This document shows, piece by piece, positions 52,727 through 61,661 of a stretch of 64,000 bases of DNA; position 1 is the stretch's first letter; every line of letters starts with the position of its first letter. The notes beneath the pieces were generated by a model. The model saw only the letters and a program-made list of their open reading frames with translations. It searched no databases and was not told the DNA's origin. Where the stretch lies: contig CBDFKK010000005.1 of NCBI GenBank assembly GCA_965248815.1, positions 62,001 through 126,000 of the forward strand. Direction: 5' to 3'. Source of the DNA: CBDFKK01 sp965248815. Its GTDB lineage: Bacteria; Pseudomonadota; Alphaproteobacteria; SMXP01. The position numbers and the translations under genes are program-made.

Positions 52727-53273
52727 TGCTGCTTTCCCAAAGTGCCACAGATTGAATCCAGCCTTTCATATACAGGGCGCCGGACAGCACCGTCGTGACG
52801 GCAACTACATATGACAAAGGTGTGAAAATGACTTCCGCTCCGCTCATTTGATCCTGACTCAATATGGCAAGAACGATTCCCGCAAAGGCAATTTGCGCGA
52901 CGGTATTGGCTTTGCTGACCATGAGGGGAGAAATGTCGAGCGGGTGATCGATCAAGTATGACAGCACCACGGTGCCGACAATCAGAAGATCCCGGCTCAC
53001 GATGACGATGACCAGCCAGATTTCAATGTGATCCTGATAGCCCAAAGCAATATAGATGCTAACGAGCAAAGCTTTGTCAGCGAGGGGATCAAGGTAGGCG
53101 CCAAGCATCGTTGCCTGGTCAAACCGCTTGGCAATAAAACCGTCGATGCCATCGGAGATTCCGGCCAGAGCAAACAACAGGAACGACCAGCCATAGCTGT
53201 TGTCCAGCATCAATACGATGATCACCGGCACGACGAGTAATCGCCCCAACGTGATGACGTTAGGTATGCTCAA
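52713..53273 (-). CDS. CDP-alcohol phosphatidyltransferase (PgsA-like)
   Basis: Inner-membrane enzyme of 186 residues. It starts MSIPNVITLGRLLVVPVIIV, as in phosphatidylglycerophosphate synthases. The CDP-alcohol motif spans DGIDGFIAKRFD followed by LGAYLDPLADK. The four Asp metal ligands are kept, though the Arg of the consensus AR is Lys (AKR). It makes a phospholipid headgroup, most likely glycerol-phosphate. It follows the DUF2066 gene by 44 bp and overlaps hdaA, so the three are one unit. Confidence 0.88.
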   Translation of the reverse strand: MSIPNVITLGRLLVVPVIIVLMLDNSYGWSFLLFALAGISDGIDGFIAKRFDQATMLGAYLDPLADKALLVSIYIALGYQDHIEIWLVIVIVSRDLLIVGTVVLSYLIDHPLDISPLMVSKANTVAQIAFAGIVLAILSQDQMSGAEVIFTPLSYVVAVTTVLSGALYMKGWIQSVALWESSNGAD

Positions 53274-53317
53274 GAGTATCGGACTCCCGCGACAAAGCCC
53301 CTCGAGGCTGTCTTATC

Positions 53318-54556
53318 TTATTCTTCAGGTGGGAAATCTTCAGGAACGGTCTCTTCGGCCGCACCGAAAATGTCGATTACTTCCACATCGCCAAATTCGT
53401 CTATTTCGCCGTCTTCGAACAAGCCATCACTCAGTTGACCGTCTTCACCTCCCGGTCCCAGCGATTCGCGCAATGCAATGAGGTTTTGCATACCAGACTC
53501 GAGCAGATTGAGCTCTTGCTGGGCCATGGCGACACGCAACTGCGCGATCGATCCCACGTAAGTCACGAATAGCTCAGCTCCCGTCAAGGACAAGGCTTCA
53601 ATCTGAACGTCGCTGACGGTCGGCATTCCGCTTAACCGGTTGCGAATGGCGAGCCATTCTCTCATGTCGTCGAACCGCACCGTCGCCGCGAGCATGTTCT
53701 CGACCGCATCGGAGCGAATAATAGTTTGACGCTTCCATGTCTCCTGAAGCCTCAGCAAGATTTGATCAATGCCGAATTCGACCAAGTCCTCAATGGGAAA
53801 TCCCTGTCGGTTGCGGACGAGGACCTCCACCTGCTTTGGCACGCCGAGTTCCAGTTGCCGGGAGCTGAGGCGCACGGCTCGAATGAGCAGGCTCTGCGCG
53901 TCCGCCTCGCCTTGTAGCGTCGCTTGCGCCAAAACCACATCGCCGACCCCGTAACGGCCTGCAAATGGTCCCAAGACGTCCCAATTCTCAGAAACGGCGT
54001 CTGCAACGTTGACGCTGACAATGTCTTCAAGCTCACCGAGCGGCGAGAGTAACGGTACCAACTCGTTCGTCAGGCTGCGTTCTTTCCAACCTGCGGCCCA
54101 CACATTTTCCTCTTCCCAAAGCAAAAGTCCGTTGGCCGTTTCCAAAACCGGCAGCAAGACCGCTTCACGGGCCTGAGTTTCGCTGTAAGGAATCTGATTG
54201 ACGCGGAGAATATCTCGAATTCTGCGCGCTTCGAAACTATAGGAAACCTCGGCGAGATAACGAGTCGCGCTGGTCTTTTCGTTCGAGACCTGAATACCGG
54301 ACACAAGACTGACCGACTCGCCTCCGCCAATGCGCGGCAGGATACCCCAATAGTCTTGCGGTGACAGGCGGCGCAACACCTGCGTCAGGGCCTTCGATTT
54401 GCCTTGAGCCAAAGCCACCTCACGAGCCTCCGCCGCTGAGCCTCCGGTGGCATCGACCGGCAATCGATCGATGGTAAAGACATCAGCCGCCTCGGCTCGA
54501 ATGGCAAAAATGATAGCGAAACCAAGGGCTAGCCAGGTAAAACTTAGCTTTGGCAT
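53318..54556 (-). CDS. Exported DUF2066 protein
   Basis: 412 residues. A signal peptide (MPKLSFTWLALGFAIIFAIR, cut near EAADVF) is followed by the DUF2066 domain of unknown function: AREVALAQGKSKALTQVLRR, YLAEVSYSFEARRIRDILRV, VLLPVLETANGLLLWEEENV. The C-terminus is acidic (EETVPEDFPPEE). DUF2066 genes commonly precede a CDP-alcohol phosphatidyltransferase and hdaA in alphaproteobacteria, as here. ATG 54556 is preferred to a GTG at 54580. Confidence 0.85.
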   Translation of the reverse strand: MPKLSFTWLALGFAIIFAIRAEAADVFTIDRLPVDATGGSAAEAREVALAQGKSKALTQVLRRLSPQDYWGILPRIGGGESVSLVSGIQVSNEKTSATRYLAEVSYSFEARRIRDILRVNQIPYSETQAREAVLLPVLETANGLLLWEEENVWAAGWKERSLTNELVPLLSPLGELEDIVSVNVADAVSENWDVLGPFAGRYGVGDVVLAQATLQGEADAQSLLIRAVRLSSRQLELGVPKQVEVLVRNRQGFPIEDLVEFGIDQILLRLQETWKRQTIIRSDAVENMLAATVRFDDMREWLAIRNRLSGMPTVSDVQIEALSLTGAELFVTYVGSIAQLRVAMAQQELNLLESGMQNLIALRESLGPGGEDGQLSDGLFEDGEIDEFGDVEVIDIFGAAEETVPEDFPPEE

Positions 54557-54747
54557 GAGGGGTATAATTCGCAACTGCACAGCTCAAACTCTCATCTTCA
54601 AAGGAGTGGCGACTATACACCAGCCGCCCTGCCAAGAAAGCCACAGAACATGGCAGTTTTCCGAAGACATTTGGGCAACTTTGCGTTAGATAGGCGGCCA
54701 TCCGTCGCCACAGCCTTATCTTCATTCTTCTGGGACTTAGCTGTCGC

Positions 54748-55827
54748 TTGACCGACGACTCAAAGGGCCTTCGCTATACTTATCGCGACGCCGGTGTCGA
54801 TATCGACGCAGGCCATGATCTCGTGCGTACGATAAAACCGCTTGCGGCAAAGACCGCGCGCTCGGGCGCGGACGTATCCTTGCTGGGCTTCGGAGGCGTA
54901 TTCGACCCCAAGGCTGCCGGCTACGACGATCCCCTTCTTGTCGCCGCGACGGACGGCGTCGGCACAAAACTCAAAATTGCTTTTGCGACGGATCAGCATC
55001 GCACCGTTGGCATCGATTTGGTGGCTATGTGTGTCAACGACTTGATCGTGCAGGGAGCGGAACCGCTCTTCTTCCTCGACTATTTTGCAACTGCGAAACT
55101 AGCACCCGATACTGCGGAAGCTGTCATTGCCGGAATCGCCCGCGGCTGCGAGATTGCCGGCTGCTCGCTGATCGGAGGCGAAACTGCTGAGATGCCGGGC
55201 ATGTACGCTGATGGCGAATATGACCTGGCGGGCTTTTCGGTCGGCGCCGTGGAACGAGATCAGGTGTTGCCCCATGGACAGGTTGAAGAGGGCGACGTCA
55301 TTCTCGGTCTCGCATCAAGCGGTGTGCATTCGAATGGGTTTTCACTCATCCGCCATTTAGTCGCCGACAAAGGATTGTCATACGATCAAATTGCGCCATT
55401 TGATTCATCAAAGACCATCGGAACCGCTCTTCTCAAACCGACGCGGATCTATGTAAAAAGTCTTGTTGCGGCCATTCGTGCTGGCAAGGTCAAAGCCGTT
55501 TCGCATATTACGGGCGGCGGCTTAACGGACAACGTGCCGCGCATTCTCCCGAAAGGTGCTGTTGCTGAGATCGATGTTTCATCGTGGCGGCTTCCGCCGA
55601 TTTTCTCGTGGCTCGATGAGCTTGGTCAGCTTGGTCAGGACGAGTTACTCAGAACATTCAACAGCGGAATCGGACTGGCCGTCGTCGCCGCGAAGGAAAA
55701 TGTCCCCCTTCTTAAAAAATCGTTCGAAGAAGCCGGGGAACGCGTCTTTGAAATCGGCCATGTCATATTGTCGCCCGATCCGGACTCGGAGCCTGAAACG
55801 CGGTTCATAGGGAAACTAGCTTCTTAA
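54748..55827 (+). CDS. purM: Phosphoribosylformylglycinamidine cyclo-ligase
   Basis: Purine synthesis step 5: closes FGAM to AIR with ATP. 359 residues. The start is TTG at 54748, since no ATG is available in frame near the conserved beginning RYTYRDAGVDIDAG. Motifs: DDPLLVAATDGVGTKLKIAF, VGIDLVAMCVNDLIVQGAEP, LIGGETAEMPGMY, ITGGGLTDNVPRILP. It is divergent from the DUF2066 gene and followed by purN after 17 bp. Confidence 0.96.
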   Translation: MTDDSKGLRYTYRDAGVDIDAGHDLVRTIKPLAAKTARSGADVSLLGFGGVFDPKAAGYDDPLLVAATDGVGTKLKIAFATDQHRTVGIDLVAMCVNDLIVQGAEPLFFLDYFATAKLAPDTAEAVIAGIARGCEIAGCSLIGGETAEMPGMYADGEYDLAGFSVGAVERDQVLPHGQVEEGDVILGLASSGVHSNGFSLIRHLVADKGLSYDQIAPFDSSKTIGTALLKPTRIYVKSLVAAIRAGKVKAVSHITGGGLTDNVPRILPKGAVAEIDVSSWRLPPIFSWLDELGQLGQDELLRTFNSGIGLAVVAAKENVPLLKKSFEEAGERVFEIGHVILSPDPDSEPETRFIGKLAS

Positions 55828-55844
55828 GCGTTGGAATCTATGCG

Positions 55845-56504
55845 ATGGCAAAGTTCAAAATTGGGGTGCTGATTTCAGGACGCGGTAGCAATTTGCAAGC
55901 CCTCATCGAGGCAACGGCCCAACCAGACTTTCCCGCCAAGATCGTCCTTGTCATTTCTAATCGCGCCGACGCCAAGGGATTGGACTTGGCAGAGAAGGCC
56001 GACATCGAAACCGAAGTGATCAATCACAAGGCCTTTGACAACCGCGACGCATTTGACGAAGCACTGTCCAAGTCACTTTCAAAGGCCGATGTCGATCTTG
56101 TCTGTCTCGCGGGATTCATGCTGCTCTTGAAAGACAAATTCGTAGCTGACTGGCACGATAAACTGATCAATATTCATCCGTCCATTTTGCCAGCATTTCG
56201 CGGTCTAAATGTCCACGAACGAGTGATCGAAAGCGGTGCGCGCATTACCGGCTGCACGGTCCACTACGTGCGGCCAGCGGTCGACGACGGCCCCATCATT
56301 GCGCAAGCCGCCGTAGCTGTCCTGCCGAGCGACACGCCGGACAGTTTAGCTGGCCGAGTTCTTAAGGCCGAACACCGACTTTATCCGATGGCGGTGGCCG
56401 CGATCGTAAGCGGCCGCGTGAGACTCGACGGCAACATCGTGCAGTATGACGACACCGTCACAACCGCAGCACCGCTCATAAGCCCGATGCTTCCTTCAAG
56501 TTAG
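55845..56504 (+). CDS. purN: Phosphoribosylglycinamide formyltransferase
   Basis: Adds the formyl group from 10-formyl-tetrahydrofolate to GAR, purine step 3. 219 residues. GVLISGRGSNLQALIEA is the phosphate loop. NIHPSILPAFRGLNVHERVI carries the catalytic Asn-His pair, and GCTVHYVRPAVDDGPIIAQA contains the Asp. It is co-transcribed with purM. Confidence 0.95.
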   Translation: MAKFKIGVLISGRGSNLQALIEATAQPDFPAKIVLVISNRADAKGLDLAEKADIETEVINHKAFDNRDAFDEALSKSLSKADVDLVCLAGFMLLLKDKFVADWHDKLINIHPSILPAFRGLNVHERVIESGARITGCTVHYVRPAVDDGPIIAQAAVAVLPSDTPDSLAGRVLKAEHRLYPMAVAAIVSGRVRLDGNIVQYDDTVTTAAPLISPMLPSS

Positions 56505-56553
56505 GAAAAGTTCGTATTCTGCTGGTGGCGACTGGCACGATCTAGCTTGAGAC

Positions 56554-56632
56554 TAGGGCATTTCCAAATACCATTGACTCTTGAAAATGCCCTGGACTAT
56601 TTAATTGGTCGCATTTTCGGACGGAAAACCGG
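56554..56632. repeat. Intergenic hairpin and 19-bp dispersed repeat, copy B
   Basis: AGGGCATTT (56554-56562) and AAATGCCCT (56585-56593) form an inverted repeat with a 22-base loop. TTTTCGGACGGAAAACCGG (56614-56632) is the exact reverse complement of copy A at 28121-28139. It lies between convergent purN and ndk and may end transcription from both sides. Confidence 0.75.
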
Positions 56633-56654
56633 ACCCACGTTTCCTGAAAACGCT

Positions 56655-57077
56655 CTAACCGGCGATTTGATCTTCGGTGAAAAAGAAGGCGATTTCATCT
56701 CTGGCGGTCTCCGGAGTGTCCGAACCATGCACTGAATTTCGCTCGATGTTTTCGGCAAAGGCTTTTCTTATGGTGCCGGATACCGCTTCGTCCGGATTGG
56801 TCGCCCCCATAATCTCGCGATTACGCACAATCGCATTCTCACCTTCGAGCACCTGCACGACCACAGGCCCTGACGTCATAAACGCAACGAGATCGTTATA
56901 GAAGGGGCGCTCCTTATGCACAGCGTAAAAGTCTTTGGCTTGTCCCTTTGACAATTGAATGCGCCTTTGAGCGATGACCCTGAGACCCCCTTCTTCCAGC
57001 ATCGCCACGATCTTGCCGGTAATATTGCGCGCCGTCGCGTCAGGTTTGATAATCGATAAAGTTCGCTCAAGTGCCAT
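56655..57077 (-). CDS. ndk: Nucleoside diphosphate kinase
   Basis: Balances nucleoside triphosphate pools by a phospho-His intermediate. 140 residues, normal size. It starts ALERTLSIIKPDATARNITG and has the active-site segment NSVHGSDTPETARDEIAFFF with catalytic His. AGGA sits just before the ATG. A single-gene unit on the minus strand. Confidence 0.97.
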   Translation of the reverse strand: MALERTLSIIKPDATARNITGKIVAMLEEGGLRVIAQRRIQLSKGQAKDFYAVHKERPFYNDLVAFMTSGPVVVQVLEGENAIVRNREIMGATNPDEAVSGTIRKAFAENIERNSVHGSDTPETARDEIAFFFTEDQIAG

Positions 57078-57194
57078 TGAAAATCCTCAACAAGTCAAAA
57101 TCCGGTCGCCTCGCGCGGCGAAATGTCAGGCGTTATAGCCACGCCTGCTCACACTCGCAAGCGGGCATTGGGGGGAACGACAGGTTGTGTCGGC

Positions 57195-57653
57195 TTAAGC
57201 CTTTTGTTCCCATTTACCGTTCGCGGCCTGCTGCCAATATGTGACGTTCATCCCATCGGCCTTTGATTGTTTCCACAATGCACGACACCGGACTAGAGCC
57301 TCGTCATCGCGACCATCAAATAGAGTAATGCACCGCCGATAAGATTCCATGTCGCCGCATTCCGCCCCATCGATCAGAAATAAAACATCAGCTCCATTGG
57401 GATTGTCTTCACCTGATGACAGAAGAACGGGCTGGTTTTCTGCTGGTCCGTCCTTGTCGCTGCCGTGAGGCAAGAATGACTCCGACCGGTAGGTCCATAG
57501 GTAGGAGTTGAAATATTCCAGCCGCTCGTCGCTCGGTATCCTTACCAGCGCACGCCAGCCTTTGTTCAAGGTCTTTGACAAGAGACCCGGTAGCACCTGC
57601 TCAACCGCAGCGCGTTCTAAATGGTAAAACCAAATCTCCGTTTCAGCGGGCAT
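57195..57653 (-). CDS. holC: DNA polymerase III chi subunit
   Basis: Clamp-loader accessory that links the replisome to single-strand binding protein. 152 residues from ATG 57653: EIWFYHLERAAVEQVLPGLL, then RALVRIPSDERLEYFNSYLW and PVLLSSGEDNPNGADVLFLI. The usual N-terminal Y-H-L pattern is clear. A longer reading to 57797 lies over pepA and is rejected. It starts one base after the pepA stop, the common pepA-holC order. Confidence 0.9.
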   Translation of the reverse strand: MPAETEIWFYHLERAAVEQVLPGLLSKTLNKGWRALVRIPSDERLEYFNSYLWTYRSESFLPHGSDKDGPAENQPVLLSSGEDNPNGADVLFLIDGAECGDMESYRRCITLFDGRDDEALVRCRALWKQSKADGMNVTYWQQAANGKWEQKA

Positions 57654-57654
57654 A

Positions 57655-59148
57655 TCAGTCTTCGTAATGGTCGGCCACGAGACGATTGAGCAAGCGCACG
57701 CCGTATCCAGTGCCGCCCTTAGGCACAGTCGGCTTGCCTTTATCATTCCAAGCCACACCGGCGATATCCAAATGCGCCCAAGGCACGTTTTTGACAAAAC
57801 GCTTTAGGAATTGTGCCGCTGTGGTTGAGCCACCGTAGCCGCCTCCAATATTCTTCATGTCGGCAATAGGCGAGTTGATCATTTTGTCAAAGTTGGGACC
57901 CAATGGCATGCGCCACAGTTGTTCGCCTTCGGCCTTGCCCGCTTTAATGAGGCGATCGGCAAGTTCGTCGTTGTCCGAAAAAAGACCGGCATATTCGTGG
58001 GCGAGCGAAACCAGGATTGCTCCGGTCAGTGTCGCAAGATCAATGATGGCGGACGGTTTATATTTTTCTTGCGCGTACCAAAGCACATCGGCCAAGACGA
58101 GACGCCCCTCCGCATCAGTATTGATGACCTCTATAGTTTGGCCCGACATAGATTTGACCACATCACCGGGACGTTGGGCCGTACCGCTCGGCATATTTTC
58201 GACGAGGCCAATAAGGCCCACCGCGTTGACTTTCGCTTTGCGACCGGCGAGCGCATGCATGAGACCCGTGACCGTTCCGGCACCGCCCATGTCCCACTTC
58301 ATTTGTTCCATTCCGGATGCCGGCTTGATCGAAATGCCGCCTGAATCGAAGGTTACGCCTTTACCGACAAAGGCTATGGGTTTGCCAGTTTTCTTTGCGG
58401 CGCCCTTCCACTGCATGACGACGACGCGAGATTCACGGGCGCTGCCCTGCCCCACGCCAAGCAATGCCCCCATACCCAAACGCTTCAACTGCTTTTCATC
58501 CAGCACATCAACCTTGACGCCAAGCTTGCTCAGCTCCTGAGCTCTTTTTGCAAATTCAACCGGGTACAGAACATTGGCAGGTTCTGAGACCAAATCACGC
58601 GTGACGAACACGCCAGAGGCGGCCTGTTGCAAAGGACGGTAGTGGCGCCGCGCCGCAGTCGGATTTGCCGTACCGACAATAATTTTTGTGAGGCTGGGTT
58701 TTTCAGCGGGCTTTTGTTTCGTCTTGTACAGATCGAACCGGTAGCTTTGGAGCAAAGCACCATAACCAGCGCGTGCCGCAAGTTCCGCATCGTCGAGTTC
58801 GGTGTCTATCAACGCGTCGCCAATTATCGTGACTTCCTTTTCGCCACTCCGAAGCAGCGTGCTCACGATGCGTCCTCCTGCAATCTCAGCGCCACGACCG
58901 GAGAGTTTTGACGGGTTTCCCACACCAACAAGAAATATATGTGACAGACGCATGCCGGCCGGCGCCAGCAGATGAACCGTCTGACCAGGCTTGCCGGTGA
59001 ATCTGCTAGATTTCATCGCCCGCGACAGTGCCCCTTTCATGCGCTTGTCGAGCCGCTGGGCCGTATTAGCGAGGCGATCTCCCTCCGGCATCAGCAAAGC
59101 TAGGGCAGCGCTTCGGGGTAATGTTGGTTTTGCAAATGAAATGTTCAT
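57655..59148 (-). CDS. pepA: Leucyl (cytosol) aminopeptidase
   Basis: A zinc/manganese exopeptidase of 497 residues that may also bind DNA in some bacteria. The C-terminal catalytic domain has VGKGVTFDSGGISIKPASGM (metal Lys, Asp) and the family signature NTDAEGRLVLAD. IIDLATLTGAILVSLAHEYA follows. An SD (AGGA) precedes the ATG. holC follows at once, and transcription is divergent from lptF. Confidence 0.96.
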   Translation of the reverse strand: MNISFAKPTLPRSAALALLMPEGDRLANTAQRLDKRMKGALSRAMKSSRFTGKPGQTVHLLAPAGMRLSHIFLVGVGNPSKLSGRGAEIAGGRIVSTLLRSGEKEVTIIGDALIDTELDDAELAARAGYGALLQSYRFDLYKTKQKPAEKPSLTKIIVGTANPTAARRHYRPLQQAASGVFVTRDLVSEPANVLYPVEFAKRAQELSKLGVKVDVLDEKQLKRLGMGALLGVGQGSARESRVVVMQWKGAAKKTGKPIAFVGKGVTFDSGGISIKPASGMEQMKWDMGGAGTVTGLMHALAGRKAKVNAVGLIGLVENMPSGTAQRPGDVVKSMSGQTIEVINTDAEGRLVLADVLWYAQEKYKPSAIIDLATLTGAILVSLAHEYAGLFSDNDELADRLIKAGKAEGEQLWRMPLGPNFDKMINSPIADMKNIGGGYGGSTTAAQFLKRFVKNVPWAHLDIAGVAWNDKGKPTVPKGGTGYGVRLLNRLVADHYED

Positions 59149-59407
59149 TATTTTTTCCTGATTGGCGGCACATTTGCGGACTTACACAGAAGTCGTCCGT
59201 CTATACTTGATGTTTACTTATGTCACTGAACTTTAGGTCTTGCTATGCTTCTTGCGCCTGGGCCTGGGCGCCCAGCTACCCGCGATTTTCCGCACATTAC
59301 GGGATGATTCTGTCCTAATACCATGGGCATTTTCTATGCTATCAACTAGTTGAGGCGGAAAATCAAGATTCGAGCACGAGCCGCGCGGGGAATAGCCTGA
59401 TTAGCCT

Positions 59408-60559
59408 ATGACAATGCTCACGACCTATATCCTGCGCCAGATGATATGGCCGTTGATCGTGTTTACGGCTGGACTTTCGCTGATGTTCTGGCTGGCCGAA
59501 TCGCTCGATATGTTGGATTTGGTGATCAATCGGAGACAATCGGCGGTCACGTTTCTCTTGATCACTCTGTACGTATTCCCCAGCCTGCTGACGATCATTG
59601 TTCCATTTGCCCTGTTCTGCGCCGCCTTGTTCGCCCTCAACCGGTTATCGACGGACAGCGAACTCACGGTAATGCGTTCGGCTGGCGTCAGCAATTGGTC
59701 GGTTTCGGCTCCGGTGCTGGCCGTTGCGGCAGGTGCGGCCGTCGTCACGCTGCTGCTCAATTTGTATCTGATGCCGGCTGGCCATCGAGCGATGCGCGAA
59801 AAAGTTTATGAGATCCGCGCAGATATAGCGATTGCCATGGTGCAAAACGGCTCGTTTACAAACCCGTCCAAAGGTTTGACCGTTTACAACCGAACCAGCG
59901 GGCCTGACGGCGAACTCTACAACCTACTGATCCACGACAACCGCAATAGAGACCGGCCGACAACTTATCTCGCCGAAGTCGGTCAGTTCTTACGGACTGA
60001 GCAAGGGCCCCGACTGGTTATGCTTGATGGCAACGTTCAACAGATTGGCGGCGATGGAGAATTGTCCATTCTCTACTTCGACAAATACATTTTCGATCTC
60101 GCCGAATTCGCCGGCCCCCAAAGAAAAGTAGGCCTAAGAGACACCACCGAGCGCTATTTGCATGAGTTGCTTTCCCCCGATTTATCGGACCGGTCCAATC
60201 GTCGAAAACTCGGATCGCTACTTGCTGAAGGTCATAACAGGTTGGCGTCACCTCTCTACAACTTTGCATTCGTCTTGATCGCGCTTTGTTCAATTCTGTT
60301 GGGAGGATTCAATCGACGAAGCAATTGGGGCCGTCTTGGTATCGCAATGGCAATCGGATTGCCTATGAGGCTAATGGGTTTCGGCTTACAAAGTATGGCC
60401 GCGACTATCCCCCAGCTGTTGATCTACGAATATGTCTTACCACTCTTTGTCATATTTATTTGTTGCTTTCTTTTGTTTGGCACTCAATTTACTCGCAACA
60501 TTGTGCTCTCACCACGGCGAGCAAGTGGCGTTGGCCCCGCGCCTATACTGTCGGAGTAG
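59408..60559 (+). CDS. lptF: LPS export permease LptF
   Basis: Half of the LptB2FG ABC permease that pulls lipopolysaccharide from the inner membrane. 383 residues: two N-terminal spans (MTMLTTYILRQMIWPLIVFT), a third span, a large periplasmic beta-jellyroll (about 130-260) and three C-terminal spans. LSTDSELTVMRSAGVSNWSV is the conserved YjgP/YjgQ coupling segment. It is followed by lptG and lptD on the same strand. Confidence 0.93.
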   Translation: MTMLTTYILRQMIWPLIVFTAGLSLMFWLAESLDMLDLVINRRQSAVTFLLITLYVFPSLLTIIVPFALFCAALFALNRLSTDSELTVMRSAGVSNWSVSAPVLAVAAGAAVVTLLLNLYLMPAGHRAMREKVYEIRADIAIAMVQNGSFTNPSKGLTVYNRTSGPDGELYNLLIHDNRNRDRPTTYLAEVGQFLRTEQGPRLVMLDGNVQQIGGDGELSILYFDKYIFDLAEFAGPQRKVGLRDTTERYLHELLSPDLSDRSNRRKLGSLLAEGHNRLASPLYNFAFVLIALCSILLGGFNRRSNWGRLGIAMAIGLPMRLMGFGLQSMAATIPQLLIYEYVLPLFVIFICCFLLFGTQFTRNIVLSPRRASGVGPAPILSE

Positions 60560-60562
60560 GTT

Positions 60563-61657
60563 TTGGCATTTTCTTGGACACTTTTCCGATATCTTGGCGT
60601 CCAATTTTTTGGTTCGGTCGCCGTAACGTTCTTGGGTTTGTTGGCGCTCGTATCTCTTATTGAAGCTGTGGAACTCTTGCGCAATTATTCCGGCAATGAA
60701 GAAGTCGGTTTTTCAGCCATTGCGACAATGGTCTTGTTTAAGATGCCGCGGCTGGCACAGCGAATTTTTCCGTTCGCCTTCTTGCTTGGCGCAATTATTT
60801 CTTTCACAAGGCTCACCAAGAACCACGAGCTCGTTGTTGTGCGTGCTGCCGGTGTGTCCGTTTGGCAATTTCTGACCCCGGCCTTGATCGTCAGCACTAT
60901 CGTGGGCGCGCTTGTTGTGACGGTTCACAGCCCCATTTCGGCGAGCATGTACGCGCGATTCGAACAACTTCAAGAAAGCCACGACCAAGGGAAGAACAGC
61001 CTATTGCAGGTTACCCGTGACGGTGTGTGGCTGCGCCAAGGCGACGATCGCAATCAATCGGTCGTGCACGCACTTTCCGTTCAAAACCGAGGGGCACTAC
61101 TAAGGCAAGTTATCATTTTCATATTCGAAGATGGCAACGAATGGTTGGAGCGCATAGACGCTGAAGTCGCATACCTGAAAAACGGCTACTGGGAGATACA
61201 CAATGCCCGGCGAACTGTTCGCGACCAGCCGAGTACACCGCTCGAAACTTTTGAACTGCCGACGACACTGACGTATGACCAATTGCAAAATAGTTTTGCG
61301 CCGCCGGAAACGATGTCGTTTTGGGATTTACCCCAATTCATTCAAATGGCGGAGGCGGCCGGCTTTTCGGCGCTACGTCATCGCGTGTTCTGGCACACCA
61401 TCTTAGCAACACCCGTATTGTTTTGCGCAATGGTTTTGATTGCGGCAACGGTTTCGTTCCGCTTAAATCGATTTGGCGGTGTGGGAATGCTACTGATTAT
61501 CGGCGTGTTGTTCGGCTTTGTACTGTTCTTCGTGACGGACCTTGGCCGCGTGCTAGGTGAATCGGGCAGACTGCCAACTATAATTGCGGCATGGACGCCA
61601 GCATTTGTTGCATTGCTACTAGGCCTCGCCTCCTTGTTTCATCTGGAGGACGGCTAG
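60563..61657 (+). CDS. lptG: LPS export permease LptG
   Basis: Partner of LptF, 364 residues with the same six-span plus jellyroll plan. Coupling segment: RLTKNHELVVVRAAGVSVWQ. The start is TTG at 60563, three bases after the lptF stop. lptF and lptG are in the same reading frame, separated only by TAG and one codon. No ATG or GTG is better placed. lptD begins 4 bp after its stop. Confidence 0.93.
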   Translation: MAFSWTLFRYLGVQFFGSVAVTFLGLLALVSLIEAVELLRNYSGNEEVGFSAIATMVLFKMPRLAQRIFPFAFLLGAIISFTRLTKNHELVVVRAAGVSVWQFLTPALIVSTIVGALVVTVHSPISASMYARFEQLQESHDQGKNSLLQVTRDGVWLRQGDDRNQSVVHALSVQNRGALLRQVIIFIFEDGNEWLERIDAEVAYLKNGYWEIHNARRTVRDQPSTPLETFELPTTLTYDQLQNSFAPPETMSFWDLPQFIQMAEAAGFSALRHRVFWHTILATPVLFCAMVLIAATVSFRLNRFGGVGMLLIIGVLFGFVLFFVTDLGRVLGESGRLPTIIAAWTPAFVALLLGLASLFHLEDG

Positions 61658-61661
61658 CCAA

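Noticed and set aside
57654..57797. Longer holC overlapping pepA
   Set aside because: The extension has no chi-subunit similarity and lies antiphase over the conserved pepA end.
60557..60565. lptF-lptG as one gene broken by a stop
   Set aside because: LptF and LptG are normally separate proteins of this length; the shared frame is coincidence.
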